Shown here: in pieces, positions 31,532 to 40,050 of the stretch
Layout: each line of letters opens with the position of its first letter
Numbering within the stretch: position 1 is the stretch's first letter
Source: Phytoactinopolyspora halophila
GTDB lineage: Bacteria; Actinomycetota; Actinomycetes; Jiangellales; Jiangellaceae
NCBI RefSeq assembly: GCF_003287285.1
Contig: NZ_QMIG01000030.1
Location: 1-50,196, forward strand
Direction of reading: 5' to 3'
Length of the DNA: 50,196 nt
Notes under the pieces: generated by a model
Database searches by the model: none
Told to the model about the DNA's origin: nothing
Seen by the model: only the letters and a program-made list of their open reading frames with translations
Program-made: the position numbers and the translations under genes

Positions 31532-32664
31532 TCGCTGAACCGTTCCTCGGCGGACTCGCCATGCTCGTACCACCACTGCTCGTCCTGGACCGTCAGGACC
31601 TCCAAGTTCGGTCCGTAGGTGGCGACGAAGGGGCGGGCGTCCTCGTCGATCAGCTCGTCCGTAGCCGTGTTCGTGTTGCCGTATCCCACCTGATTCGCCG
31701 TCGAAGCGCCGACCTCCGGCAGCTGGTAGGTGGCGAGCAACGCGTACGCGGATTCCGGGTTGGGCGCGCCGCGCGGGATGACCCAGTAGCTGCTGGCCAT
31801 GATGCCCGCTTCCCACGCCACGCCGAGATAGTCGATGTCGTCTTCGTTCTGGGCGCCGAACGGGCGACCATTCCACACCGTGCTCATGACGCATTCGCCG
31901 TCGGCCACCAGCTGGATCGATTCTGCGCCCGCGCTCCAAAACGTCGCGATGTGCGGTACGAGCTCGTCGAGCTTTCCGATGGCCCGCTCGACATCGAGGG
32001 GGTACATGTCGTCGGCGTCAACGCCGTCCGCGGCCAGCGCGATCTCCAGGTTGTACAACGCCTGCTCGTGTATGCACCGTGGTCCCGGGAACTCCTCCAC
32101 GTTCCACAAGTCGGTCACCGAAGACGGCTGCGGTTCACCCTCCGGGAACTCTCGCTCGTCGAACATGAGGATGGTCGCGAATGGCGCGTGCCCGATCCCG
32201 TGCGTCGCCACCGCCTCCGGCATCAGGTCGTCCCCGTCGCCGCCCAGCTGCTCGAAGTACTCTCGGAAGCGCTCCTGATCGAGTTCGGTGAGCAAGTCCT
32301 GCTCGACCGCCTCGAGGTACTGTCCGCCCGTCGATATCTCGGTGACGTCCCACTCGACGTTGCCGGATTCGACCTGGGCACGCAGCCGGGAAAGGTCAGC
32401 CGGAGAGCTCGTCCGAATCTCGACGCCGGTCTCGTCCATGAATCGTGCCCACCACGACTCCTCCCAGATTTCATCCACCACGCCACCCGACGTGTTCAAG
32501 TTCACCGAACCACTGAGGCTTTCGATGTCCGCGGGGCTGTCGGGTTGTTCGTTGGCTCGATCATTGCCAGACGAGCCAGCCGACGTGGGTTCACCGCATG
32601 CGGCGATCAGGCTCGCGACCGCCATGAACACGACCGGCGTTGTTGTCGCTGCTTTTTTGTTCAT
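31513..32664 (-). CDS. Extracellular solute-binding lipoprotein (PotD/F-like)
   Basis: A 383-residue protein with an N-terminal Lys pair, hydrophobic VVFMAVASLIAAC and a lipobox Cys. The mature part has the spermidine/putrescine-type fold (LNTSGGVVDEIWEESWWARF, ISTGGQYLEAVEQDLL, SYWVIPRGAPNPESA). The C-terminal Trp-rich tail is unusual. Ligands in this group include polyamines, but also opines and small carboxylates; the operon context points to an acid rather than a polyamine. ATG 32664 has GGAGAG 6 nt upstream. Confidence 0.88.
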   Translation of the reverse strand: MNKKAATTTPVVFMAVASLIAACGEPTSAGSSGNDRANEQPDSPADIESLSGSVNLNTSGGVVDEIWEESWWARFMDETGVEIRTSSPADLSRLRAQVESGNVEWDVTEISTGGQYLEAVEQDLLTELDQERFREYFEQLGGDGDDLMPEAVATHGIGHAPFATILMFDEREFPEGEPQPSSVTDLWNVEEFPGPRCIHEQALYNLEIALAADGVDADDMYPLDVERAIGKLDELVPHIATFWSAGAESIQLVADGECVMSTVWNGRPFGAQNEDDIDYLGVAWEAGIMASSYWVIPRGAPNPESAYALLATYQLPEVGASTANQVGYGNTNTATDELIDEDARPFVATYGPNLEVLTVQDEQWWYEHGESAEERFSEWRLAQ

Positions 32665-32697
32665 CAGGACTCTCCCATCCAGGTAGGTGGGTCCGCG

Positions 32698-33939
32698 CTA
32701 CTCCGGCTTCCCAGCCCCACGCTGGTCAGCAGGCTCACGCTCGAAGACGAAGGTGTTCTCGACCGGGAAGTGGAACGCTGCTGGTTCCCCGGTCGTGATG
32801 TCGCTGTTCTCCGGCCCCTTGCACGCGACAACTCCCGTCTCCCGGGTGCGGCCCACGCCGTCGACGTAAGTGAAGGCACCGGCATATCTGATGTATTCGA
32901 CGGTGAGGGCCAGCGAGTTGACGGCCGTGCCACGGGGCGGGGACGCGGTCACCGACACCTTTTCCGGGCGCACCGCGACCGTGACCGGAGCGCCGGCCGT
33001 GAGCGATCCCTGCGACAGCCGTGCCGACTCGCGTGATGCTCGAACCACTCCGAGCTCGGTATCCACGTGTACGCAATCGCTGTCCGATCCCGTCACTTCA
33101 CCGGGAATGAAGTTCATCTTGCCGAAGAACCCGGCGACGAACTGGCTGCGCGGATTGCGGTACAGGTCTCTCGGCGATCCCATTTGCTCGATCCGGCCGT
33201 CGCGCATCACCGCGATCCGGTCAGAGAGAGCCATCGCCTCGTCCTGGTCGTGCGTCACGTACACACACGTCACGCCCAGACGCTGCTGTAGCTGGCGTAA
33301 CTCGAGCTGCATATGCTCGCGCAGGTTCTTGTCCAGAGCACCCAACGGCTCATCCATGAGCAATACCTGAGGCTCGTACACGAGTGTGCGTGCGATCGCG
33401 ACGCGCTGCTTCTGTCCACCGCTGAGCTGAGCCGGATACCGATCCCCGTGGTCGCCCAGCTGCACGGTATTCAGCACCGCGTCGACGGTTTGCCGGATCG
33501 TGGCTGCCGGCACGCGCCGCACCTGCAACGGAAACGCGCAGTTCTGGTACACGGTCATGTGGGGGAACAAGGCGTAATCCTGGAACACCACGCCCATCTC
33601 CCGCCGCTGGGGAGGCACGCTGGTGACATCCCGGCCATTCAGTAGCACCTGTCCCCGGTCCGGAAACTCCAACCCAGCCAACAGGCGCAGCACGCTGGTC
33701 TTGCCAGCGCCGGAAGGGCCCAGGAAGGTCACGAACTCCCCGGGGGCCAACCGTGCTGACACGTCGTCCAGGGCGCGAACGTCGCCGCTCTCGTACGTCT
33801 TGGTCAGGGAAATAAGATCGATCTCGGCGCCGCCACTGTCTCTCGTCTCGCCGCCACTGCCCGACGAGCGGCGCCTATCCGATTCCGGCGGCGAGGTGGA
33901 CGTAATTGTCCCAGGGCGTCGTTGCATATTCTCCGTCAC
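32698..33939 (-). CDS. ABC transporter ATPase (PotA type)
   Basis: A 413-residue ATPase. A charged 38-residue extension precedes the nucleotide-binding domain with Walker A GPSGAGKTS, Q-loop VVFQDYALFPHM, signature LSGGQKQRVAIA, Walker B VLLMDEPLGALD and the H-loop VTHDQDEAM. A TOBE domain follows (about 300-395). It powers the importer encoded just downstream. The start is GTG 33939; ATG 33927 is possible. It lies 73 bp after the IclR gene and 33 bp before the binding-protein gene. Confidence 0.92.
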   Translation of the reverse strand: MTENMQRRPGTITSTSPPESDRRRSSGSGGETRDSGGAEIDLISLTKTYESGDVRALDDVSARLAPGEFVTFLGPSGAGKTSVLRLLAGLEFPDRGQVLLNGRDVTSVPPQRREMGVVFQDYALFPHMTVYQNCAFPLQVRRVPAATIRQTVDAVLNTVQLGDHGDRYPAQLSGGQKQRVAIARTLVYEPQVLLMDEPLGALDKNLREHMQLELRQLQQRLGVTCVYVTHDQDEAMALSDRIAVMRDGRIEQMGSPRDLYRNPRSQFVAGFFGKMNFIPGEVTGSDSDCVHVDTELGVVRASRESARLSQGSLTAGAPVTVAVRPEKVSVTASPPRGTAVNSLALTVEYIRYAGAFTYVDGVGRTRETGVVACKGPENSDITTGEPAAFHFPVENTFVFEREPADQRGAGKPE

Positions 33940-34012
33940 CTTTCGGACTCGGAGGTGCGGCCGGGCTCAAGAAGACTTCTGTCATTTGCTTGCTTTCCTG
34001 GCCGTTGGGAAT

Positions 34013-34780
34013 TCAACCTGTCGAGATCACTGCCTCGACCGACTGCGCGACCGACCTGGTAGCCGCAATCAGAGATTCGCGTTTCTCGGTGAACCGCGAA
34101 CTCGGAGCGGAGATGGAGAAGGCCGCGATCGCGAACTCGCCAGTCAGCACCGGTACTGACACGCAGCTCACGCCGGCATGGAATTCCTCTTCGTCTATCG
34201 CGTAGCCACGCTCTCGCGTACGTCCCAGTTCGTCGTCGAAAGCGTCTGGATCTGTGATCGTTGACGAGGTCAGGGGCCGCATTGGGTTGAGTTTCAAGTA
34301 GGAATCCCGCGTTTCCGGGCGGGCAAAAGCCAAGAGGGCCTTTCCTGTGGCCCGAGCGTGGGCGTCGACGTATGGACCCGAGGGCACGTCCACACGAAGT
34401 GGCTGCTGGCCCTCGATCGACGCCAGCATCCGGATCTCGGTGCCGCGCCAGGCCGCCACGTACGAGGTTTCACGCGTCAGATCGGCCAGCTGCCGCAGGG
34501 CGCCGATCATGTACTCGGGCGCGCTGCCGTCGCGGTAGAAGGCATCCGCCAGGACGAGCACCTGCGGACCGAGGACGTAGCGCGCCTGATCGACGCGCGC
34601 CAAGAGTCCCTCGTCCACCAGGGTGCTCAACAAGTGGTGGGTCGTGGGCACAGGTAACCCGAGGGCCTTGGCGAGTCCCTTTCCGGTGCCATCGGTATTC
34701 CCGTTGGCCACCGCCATGAGGAGTCGAGAGGCCCGTTCGACCGCTTGAACTCGCGTCTTGCCGGAGCCGGGATCGATCAT
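34013..34780 (-). CDS. IclR-family transcriptional regulator
   Basis: A 255-residue protein: N-terminal winged HTH (VQAVERASRLLMAVANG, then GLPVPTTHHLLSTLVDEGLL) and a C-terminal effector domain (SYVAAWRGTEIRMLASIEG, YVDAHARATGKALLAF, FHAGVSCVSVPVL). IclR members bind small acids and usually control adjacent catabolic genes. It is first in line of the operon running 34780-26702 and is followed by the ABC ATPase. A perfect AT-rich palindrome 11 bp upstream of its start (34791-34807) is its likely binding site, implying autoregulation. Confidence 0.9.
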   Translation of the reverse strand: MIDPGSGKTRVQAVERASRLLMAVANGNTDGTGKGLAKALGLPVPTTHHLLSTLVDEGLLARVDQARYVLGPQVLVLADAFYRDGSAPEYMIGALRQLADLTRETSYVAAWRGTEIRMLASIEGQQPLRVDVPSGPYVDAHARATGKALLAFARPETRDSYLKLNPMRPLTSSTITDPDAFDDELGRTRERGYAIDEEEFHAGVSCVSVPVLTGEFAIAAFSISAPSSRFTEKRESLIAATRSVAQSVEAVISTG

Positions 34781-34790
34781 CTCTACCTCG

Positions 34791-34807
34791 ATTTCATATT
34801 ATGAAAT
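34791..34807. promoter_or_regulatory. Probable IclR operator
   Basis: ATTTCATA-T-TATGAAAT is a perfect 17-nt palindrome, followed by another half-site AATTTCAT at 34810-34817. It is strikingly AT-rich for this genome and lies just upstream of the IclR start. From here to tRNA-Met (34818-35084) I see nothing else convincing. Confidence 0.72.
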
Positions 34808-35084
34808 CTAATTTCATCTTGTTTGAGCGTAAGCATCACCAACATTGGGTGTCAAGAATTCGATCTCCGATCGCCACGGCACACGAGCAGCCTCAGCTAC
34901 GACACCCGGATCGTTGGCTCCTCGACGACCGTCAATGACCACGAACGGCGGTCATCCATTGGTAACTTGGGCGTCCCAGACTGGTGCCCGATGCAGCTAC
35001 CATCCGAGCCGGCATGCCTCATCCCATGCAGGATCGAGTACCTTCGTAGCTCGACCGAGACGGCAAAGTAGTATTGCCGTCGAC

Positions 35085-35158
35085 GGGGCGGTAGCTCAGC
35101 AGGTTAGAGCAGGGGACTCATAATCCCTTGGCCGCGGGTTCGAGTCCCGCCCGCCCCA
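35085..35158 (+). tRNA. tRNA-Met (CAT), elongator type
   Basis: Acceptor GGGGCGG pairs with CCGCCCC; anticodon loop CTCATAA has CAT at 35119-35121; T-arm GCGGG-TTCGAGT-CCCGC. The anticodon stem ends A-T rather than the GGG/CCC of initiators. CAT could also mean tRNA-Ile2 with modified C34, which the sequence cannot exclude. CCA is not encoded. Confidence 0.93.
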
Positions 35159-35453
35159 CTACCTCACGGTCGCGCTGATCGTTGACGACAGTGCACACGC
35201 CCATGGAGGCGATCGCCGACCTCGACCCCGATGACGATGTCTGACGGGATCAACGTTGCCCGCCGACGGTCGCCAGCCCGCCCGCTCAACCATTTCGCAG
35301 GTCGGCGAGGCGATTCCTCACCCGTTCATGCCGATCAACACGCACCGCACCGAGGGTCGTGACGCCGCAAGCGTGCGGCACGCCGACTTCGATACCGAAA
35401 CGTGCAACTATTCGCCGATCTGGCGCTGTTTCCGCGTGTGTGGGTATCGAAGT

Positions 35454-35537
35454 CGGCCGCGTTCCCTCGGCCGCGTTCCCTCGGCCGCGTTCCCTCGGCC
35501 GCGGTCCCTCGGCCGCGGTCCCTCGGCCGCGGTCCCT
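35454..35537. repeat. Six 14-bp tandem repeats
   Basis: Six head-to-tail units: three of CGGCCGCGTTCCCT, then three of CGGCCGCGGTCCCT, 84 bp in total. They lie 30 bp past the 3' end of the enolase-like gene, in the 409-bp gap after tRNA-Met (35159-35567), which otherwise holds nothing I recognise. The 3+3 block structure suggests one base change followed by block duplication or slippage. Confidence 0.92.
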
Positions 35538-35567
35538 GAAGCCGGAGGCGTTCCAGGAATCAATTGG

Positions 35568-36857
35568 CTAGCCACCGTAGGGGGCGAGGGCCGCCGGTCC
35601 CGCGTAGCGGCCGGCATTCGAACCGGCGAGCTGGTGTTCGAGCTGCAACAGCCGGTTCCACTTCGCCGTACGCTCGGAACGCGTCGTGGATCCGACCTTG
35701 ATCTGGCCAGCGCGAGACCCGACCGCCAGATCGGCGATCCAGGTGTCTTCGGTCTCTCCTGAGCGGGCCGAGATGACGGGCGCGTACGCAGCCGCACGGG
35801 CCCGCGTCACGACATCCAATCCCCCGGTCAGAGTTCCGTTCTGGTTCACCTTGACCAGCACGGCGTTGGCAATACCGTCCTCAACACCACGATCGAGCCG
35901 GTCAAGCTGGGTGACAAAGAGGTCATCGCCGAGAACCTGGATCGTTCGCAACTGTTGCGATGCGTAGCGCCAGCCCTCCCAGTCGTCTTCACCGAGGAGA
36001 TCTTCCACGCTCACGAGAGGGAAGGCCGCGCACCAGGCGGCGATCTCGTCGACGAGCTCGACGGCGTCGAGCGTGCGATCTTCGGTCTCCAGCCGGTACC
36101 GCCCGTCGGCTGTCAGCAGCTGCGTGGCGGCGATGTCGAGGGCGAGGCCGATCTCCTCACCGAGTACGAGCCCACTCGCTTCGACACCCCGCGCCACGAG
36201 TTCCAGAGCGGCCCTGTTGTTCGGAAGGCGACCGGCGATGCCGCCTTCGTCGGCGACCAACGAGGCGACGATCCCCAGCTCCTCCGCAGCACGTGCGGTG
36301 CCGAGCCGGACACGACCCGCCCATTCGATGGCCTCGGCAAAGCTGGTAGCGCCGACCGGCACCGCGAGGATGTCCTGGATGTCGATAAGACCGTCGGCGT
36401 GGGCGCCGCCCGAGACGATGTTCACCATGGGCAACGGCAGCAGCGGGTCGGAGCCGATCACCTGCCACAGCGGCTGGTCGTGGCTCGCAGCCGATGCCCG
36501 GGCGGTCGCCACGGAGACGGCCAGCACCGCGTTCGCGCCGAGGCGCTCCAGGTGACGAGTGCCGTCCGCGCGCCGCAGCGCATCGTCCACGGCACGCTGG
36601 TCTCCCGCCAGGCGGCCGACGACGGCCGCGGCCAGCTCACCCCTGACGTGACCGGCAGCCGCGCGCACACCGAATCCCCCGTATCGTTCGTCGCCGTCGC
36701 GTAGCTCCCGTGCCTCGTGCCGCCCGGTCGACGCTCCCGAGGGGACGGCCGCCACACCTTGCGTGCCCTCGCTCAACGTGACGCAGCACGCCACGGTGGG
36801 CCGGCCGCGACTATCCAGGGCCTCCCAGGCATCCACGTTCGCGATCTCTGGCATCAT
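35568..36857 (-). CDS. Enolase paralogue with altered active site
   Basis: A 429-residue protein clearly of the true enolase family: PSGASTGRHEARELRDGD near 39-56, SGGAHADGLIDIQD at 149-162, DEGG at 203-206, metal ligands Asp241, Glu285 and Asp311, catalytic Lys336 (VLVKVNQNGTLT) and Lys387 (GQIKVGS). Two active-site positions differ from normal enolases: the His of the SHRSGETED motif is Ala364 (SARSGETED), and the Glu of the QEF motif is Asp162. A housekeeping enolase would not be expected at the end of a sugar-catabolic operon. It may still make phosphoenolpyruvate from 2-phosphoglycerate, or act on another phosphorylated hydroxyacid made by the APH-type kinase two genes upstream. The start lies 6 bp after the SMP-30 stop. 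Confidence 0.87.
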   Translation of the reverse strand: MMPEIANVDAWEALDSRGRPTVACCVTLSEGTQGVAAVPSGASTGRHEARELRDGDERYGGFGVRAAAGHVRGELAAAVVGRLAGDQRAVDDALRRADGTRHLERLGANAVLAVSVATARASAASHDQPLWQVIGSDPLLPLPMVNIVSGGAHADGLIDIQDILAVPVGATSFAEAIEWAGRVRLGTARAAEELGIVASLVADEGGIAGRLPNNRAALELVARGVEASGLVLGEEIGLALDIAATQLLTADGRYRLETEDRTLDAVELVDEIAAWCAAFPLVSVEDLLGEDDWEGWRYASQQLRTIQVLGDDLFVTQLDRLDRGVEDGIANAVLVKVNQNGTLTGGLDVVTRARAAAYAPVISARSGETEDTWIADLAVGSRAGQIKVGSTTRSERTAKWNRLLQLEHQLAGSNAGRYAGPAALAPYGG

Positions 36858-36863
36858 CGCGCG

Positions 36864-37733
36864 TCACCCGGTGAACGGGTACGGGTGACGCCCGACCGCG
36901 TGCACCTGGCACGCGAAGATCCCTCCTGCGAGCGGCTCTGCCGACGCATCCTGACCGGGCTGCGGCATGGTGGTGATGTAGAGCGTCGACAGGTCCGGCC
37001 CTCCGAAGGCACACGAGGTCGGCGCCTGGACGGGAACGGTGACGGACGCGACCGCGCGACCGGAGGGGGTCAGGCAGGCCACCTGGCCGGCCGACCACAG
37101 GGCAACCCAGATGTTTCCCTCGGCGTCCACCGTGTGCCCGTCCGGCAAACCCGCAGGCACCGGGATCGAGTCGCTGAGTTCTCCCACTGCGCCGGTCTCC
37201 GGATCGTACGGGTATGAGTCCAGCTTCCTGGTGAGGGAGTCGGTGAAGTAGAGCGTGCGACCGTCGGGTGACCAGTCGATGCCGTTGGGAAGCCCGATCC
37301 CATCCGCCAGCAGGCTCGTACGCTCGGTGGACAGGGAGTACAGTCGGCCATGTCCCTCGCCGTCGGGCGCCGTGCTCATCGTGCCGGCCAGCAGGCGGCC
37401 GGCGGGATCGCAGGCGGCATCGTTGATCCGCCGGCCGTCCGACTCGCCCTCGAGAGTCAACAGCCGCTGCGCCCGTTCCCCGGGGTGCCAGGCCAGGACG
37501 GCTCCGGGAACCGCCACGACGTAACTCCCGGATGCGCGCAGGGCAGCGGCCCCGACGGGTACGCCGAACGACTCGCTCTCGTCCAGGCCGGTCGCGGGGT
37601 CGAACAGGTGAACCGCGCCACCCAGGACGTCGACCCAGACCAGACGTCCCGCCCGGACGTCCCACCGGGGTGACTCCGCCACCTGGGCTCGGGCGTCGAG
37701 CACGAGTTCGGCCGTGTAGCTGCGCATCGTCAT
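36864..37733 (-). CDS. SMP-30/gluconolactonase-family lactonase
   Basis: A 289-residue six-bladed beta-propeller. The metal-site motifs are present: ESPRWDVRAGRLVWVDVLGG (Glu near 20), RINDAACDPAGRLLAGTM (Asn), GLPNGIDWSPDGRTLYFTDS (Asn, Asp) and DGHTVDAEGNIWVALW. The family hydrolyses sugar lactones to acids. In this operon it would open the lactone made by a dehydrogenase (the SDR genes at 46280 and 47105 are candidates) and feed the dehydratase at 38782. The start overlaps the kinase gene as ATGA. Confidence 0.9.
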   Translation of the reverse strand: MTMRSYTAELVLDARAQVAESPRWDVRAGRLVWVDVLGGAVHLFDPATGLDESESFGVPVGAAALRASGSYVVAVPGAVLAWHPGERAQRLLTLEGESDGRRINDAACDPAGRLLAGTMSTAPDGEGHGRLYSLSTERTSLLADGIGLPNGIDWSPDGRTLYFTDSLTRKLDSYPYDPETGAVGELSDSIPVPAGLPDGHTVDAEGNIWVALWSAGQVACLTPSGRAVASVTVPVQAPTSCAFGGPDLSTLYITTMPQPGQDASAEPLAGGIFACQVHAVGRHPYPFTG

Positions 37734-38785
37734 CGGGCCTCCTGCTCTGCTGATCCGGATGCGTGCCCGAATACCACGAGTGGGCTTCCTGGCGGCTGCC
37801 GAAGGAGATCAATGCCCAGCTGACGGGCAGTGGCACGCTGGGGACTCGTCAAGTACTCGATCGGTGACTTGCCATCGATTCTGGCAATCAACAGGGCACC
37901 CATCTGCCGAACGGTGGAGGCGAGCACGCGTTCCTCGTCGTCTGCGGGCAGTCCGTCGCGGTAGCTCGCCAGGAAGTCGCGTGCCAGCGCCAGGTAGCGC
38001 TGTGACCATCCGGGGCGTCGCACGGACTTGAGAACGAGGTGCGTGAGGCAGAAGGCCAGGTCGAACGCCGGATCACCGACGGCAGCGCACTCCGCGTCGA
38101 GCAGCACCACCCGATGCGCTCCCACCAGGATGTTCTTGGGGCTGACGTCGCCGTGGATCACGGCACGCGGTTCGAGAACGTCGACGATCACCTGCTGCAG
38201 CTCGGCTTCGACCTCCGGGTGCATGCGCAACACTGCCCGGTAGAAGGGATCCACGCGCAGCGCGTCGAACGCCCGTTGATCGGCGAATTGCCGCATCACC
38301 TCCGCAGACGCCGCACTCGCACGATGCAGCCCGGCGAGCTGCCGGCCGAGGGCCGCCGCGACGGCCGGATCCGCTTGCCCTTCGAGCAGCTGGGACTTCC
38401 ACGTGGGGAACTCGTGCTGATCGAGGAGCTCCATGGCGAAGGCATTGTGCTCCGGATCATGGCCGAGCACCCGGGGCACGACGTCCTGATGGACCCCGGC
38501 CGCGAATCGCAGCCACTCTTCTTCTCGCCGGCCGCGCTCGATGGGTGCGTGCCACGAGGCGGACACGCGCAGCGTTTCAAGCGGCCGCTTCACGCACATC
38601 CGCCGGGCGCCGACCGCGACCTCGTAGACATCGCTGCTGACGCCCCCGGTCAGCGGCTTCGCCCACACCCGCTCTCCGGGCGCCGCCGCCAGTCCCATCC
38701 GCTGGACGGACTCGACCAGCCACTCGGGAACGCCGTCCTCCCCGACCGGCTCCACGAGGCCCGAGGCCATCTCCGACCCCCTCAT
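37730..38785 (-). CDS. APH-fold small-molecule kinase
   Basis: A 351-residue aminoglycoside-phosphotransferase-superfamily kinase. It has a nucleotide loop region LTGGVSSDVYEV, Lys in RRMCVKRPL, the catalytic loop AVIHGDVSPKNILV and the metal site LLDAECAAVGDPAFDLA. The MtnK/APH group phosphorylates small hydroxylated molecules, and here a sugar-derived acid or aldehyde product is likely rather than a drug. The ATG at 38785 overlaps the dehydratase stop (ATGA); ATG 38770 with GAGGGGG 6 nt upstream is an alternative start. It lies between the dehydratase and the lactonase genes. Confidence 0.85.
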   Translation of the reverse strand: MRGSEMASGLVEPVGEDGVPEWLVESVQRMGLAAAPGERVWAKPLTGGVSSDVYEVAVGARRMCVKRPLETLRVSASWHAPIERGRREEEWLRFAAGVHQDVVPRVLGHDPEHNAFAMELLDQHEFPTWKSQLLEGQADPAVAAALGRQLAGLHRASAASAEVMRQFADQRAFDALRVDPFYRAVLRMHPEVEAELQQVIVDVLEPRAVIHGDVSPKNILVGAHRVVLLDAECAAVGDPAFDLAFCLTHLVLKSVRRPGWSQRYLALARDFLASYRDGLPADDEERVLASTVRQMGALLIARIDGKSPIEYLTSPQRATARQLGIDLLRQPPGSPLVVFGHASGSAEQEAR

Positions 38786-40050
38786 ATCCCCGAGATACGG
38801 CGGTCGACGTGCGGCGCGTGCTCGAGCCCGTCGATGAGGTCCACACCGAGACCGGCTCCCTGCCACGGGCGAAGGGAACCATCCTTGATCAACGGCTCCT
38901 GGGTGACCAGCTCGCGGTACCACCCGTGGTAGAACGCCCGGCACGTCTCCTGGATCAAGCCGTTAGGGCTGGACATCAACAGGTGCACCGCCGCCGCGAG
39001 GCTGATCGGCCCCGTGCAGTCGTGTGGGGCGATCGGAACGCCGTAGCTGTCCGCCATGGTGGCGATCTTGCGCGCTTCGGTCAGGCCGCCCGTCCAAGCT
39101 ACGTCGATAATGGCGATATCGATCGCGCGAGCTTCCAGCAAGCTCCGGAAGTTCCGCTGGCCGCAGACCGTCTCGCCGACGGCGACGGGGATGGACGTCG
39201 AGCGCGTGAGTTCCGCCAGCGCTCCGACGTTGTCCGGGCGGAGCGGATCCTCCAGCCAGTAGATGTCGTACGGCTCCAGGGCCCGGGCCAGGCGCATCGC
39301 CGCGGGCAGGTGCCACAACCCGTGGCATTCGACGAGCAGTCTCATCTCCGGGCCAACGGCCCGCCGGACGGCAGCCACGATCTCGATTCCGGCCTCCAGG
39401 GCGGCGGCATCGATCTCGGCACCACCCGTGGCTTCCGCGGCACGATCGAAGGGCCAGATCTTCATGCCCCGGAATCCGCTGTTCCACAGGTCGAGCGCCA
39501 GCTCTCCGGGGCGGGCGAGGAAGGCCGCCAGATCTTCATACCGCCCGTCGGCACGATCGGAGAGATCCAGGCCCCAGTTCTCCGACGACTGGCGCGGCTG
39601 GTCTTTGATGTATCCGCTCCCCGCACACGTGTTGTACACGGGGATGCTCTCCCGCACCGGACCACCCAACAACTCGTAGACGGGCTTGCCGGTCACCTGG
39701 CCCATCAGATCCCACAGCGCCATGTCGACGGCCGAGTTGCCGCGCATCTCCGCGCCGCTCCCCTGGTATCCGACGTACGGCCGCAGCATCGACGACACGA
39801 ACTCGGGCGACGGGTTGCTCTTCCCGAGAAGCAACGGCGCCACCGACTCGTGCAGGTAGGCCTCGACCGCACGCGCGCCGTAGAACGTCTCGCCCAATCC
39901 GGTGCGGCCGTCCTCCGTATGGAGCTGTACGATGCAGACGTTCGGCTGCACGCTACTGCGCAGGGTCTCCAGCCCGACGATCTGCGCTCCCCGCTCTCCC
40001 CGGCTCGTGGGCTCAGCGTCCACCGACACCTCTGCGGGCTGACTAGGCAT
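38782..40050 (-). CDS. Sugar-acid dehydratase of the mandelate racemase/enolase superfamily
   Basis: About 422 residues. It has FRGMKIWPFD (Lys with Trp in place of the second Lys), metal ligands in LLVECHGLWHL, YWLEDPL and AVGETVCG, and the His-Asp dyad in IAPHDCTGPISLAAAVH, a pattern seen in acid-sugar dehydratases. It would turn an aldonate into a 2-keto-3-deoxy acid. ATG 40050 is chosen for its GGAG 6 nt upstream; GTG 40062 and ATG 40056 are in frame. It overlaps the ATPase gene by 8 bp. The exact sugar acid is not readable from the sequence. Confidence 0.87.
   Translation of the reverse strand: MPSQPAEVSVDAEPTSRGERGAQIVGLETLRSSVQPNVCIVQLHTEDGRTGLGETFYGARAVEAYLHESVAPLLLGKSNPSPEFVSSMLRPYVGYQGSGAEMRGNSAVDMALWDLMGQVTGKPVYELLGGPVRESIPVYNTCAGSGYIKDQPRQSSENWGLDLSDRADGRYEDLAAFLARPGELALDLWNSGFRGMKIWPFDRAAEATGGAEIDAAALEAGIEIVAAVRRAVGPEMRLLVECHGLWHLPAAMRLARALEPYDIYWLEDPLRPDNVGALAELTRSTSIPVAVGETVCGQRNFRSLLEARAIDIAIIDVAWTGGLTEARKIATMADSYGVPIAPHDCTGPISLAAAVHLLMSSPNGLIQETCRAFYHGWYRELVTQEPLIKDGSLRPWQGAGLGVDLIDGLEHAPHVDRRISGI

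Noticed and set aside
34823-35071. Small plus-strand frame before tRNA-Met
   Set aside because: No ribosome binding site, weak codon bias and no protein-like pattern.
35085-35158. Initiator tRNA-Met
   Set aside because: The anticodon stem lacks the GGG/CCC pairs of initiators.
35454-35537. CRISPR array
   Set aside because: Units of 14 bp follow each other directly without spacers, and no cas genes are present.
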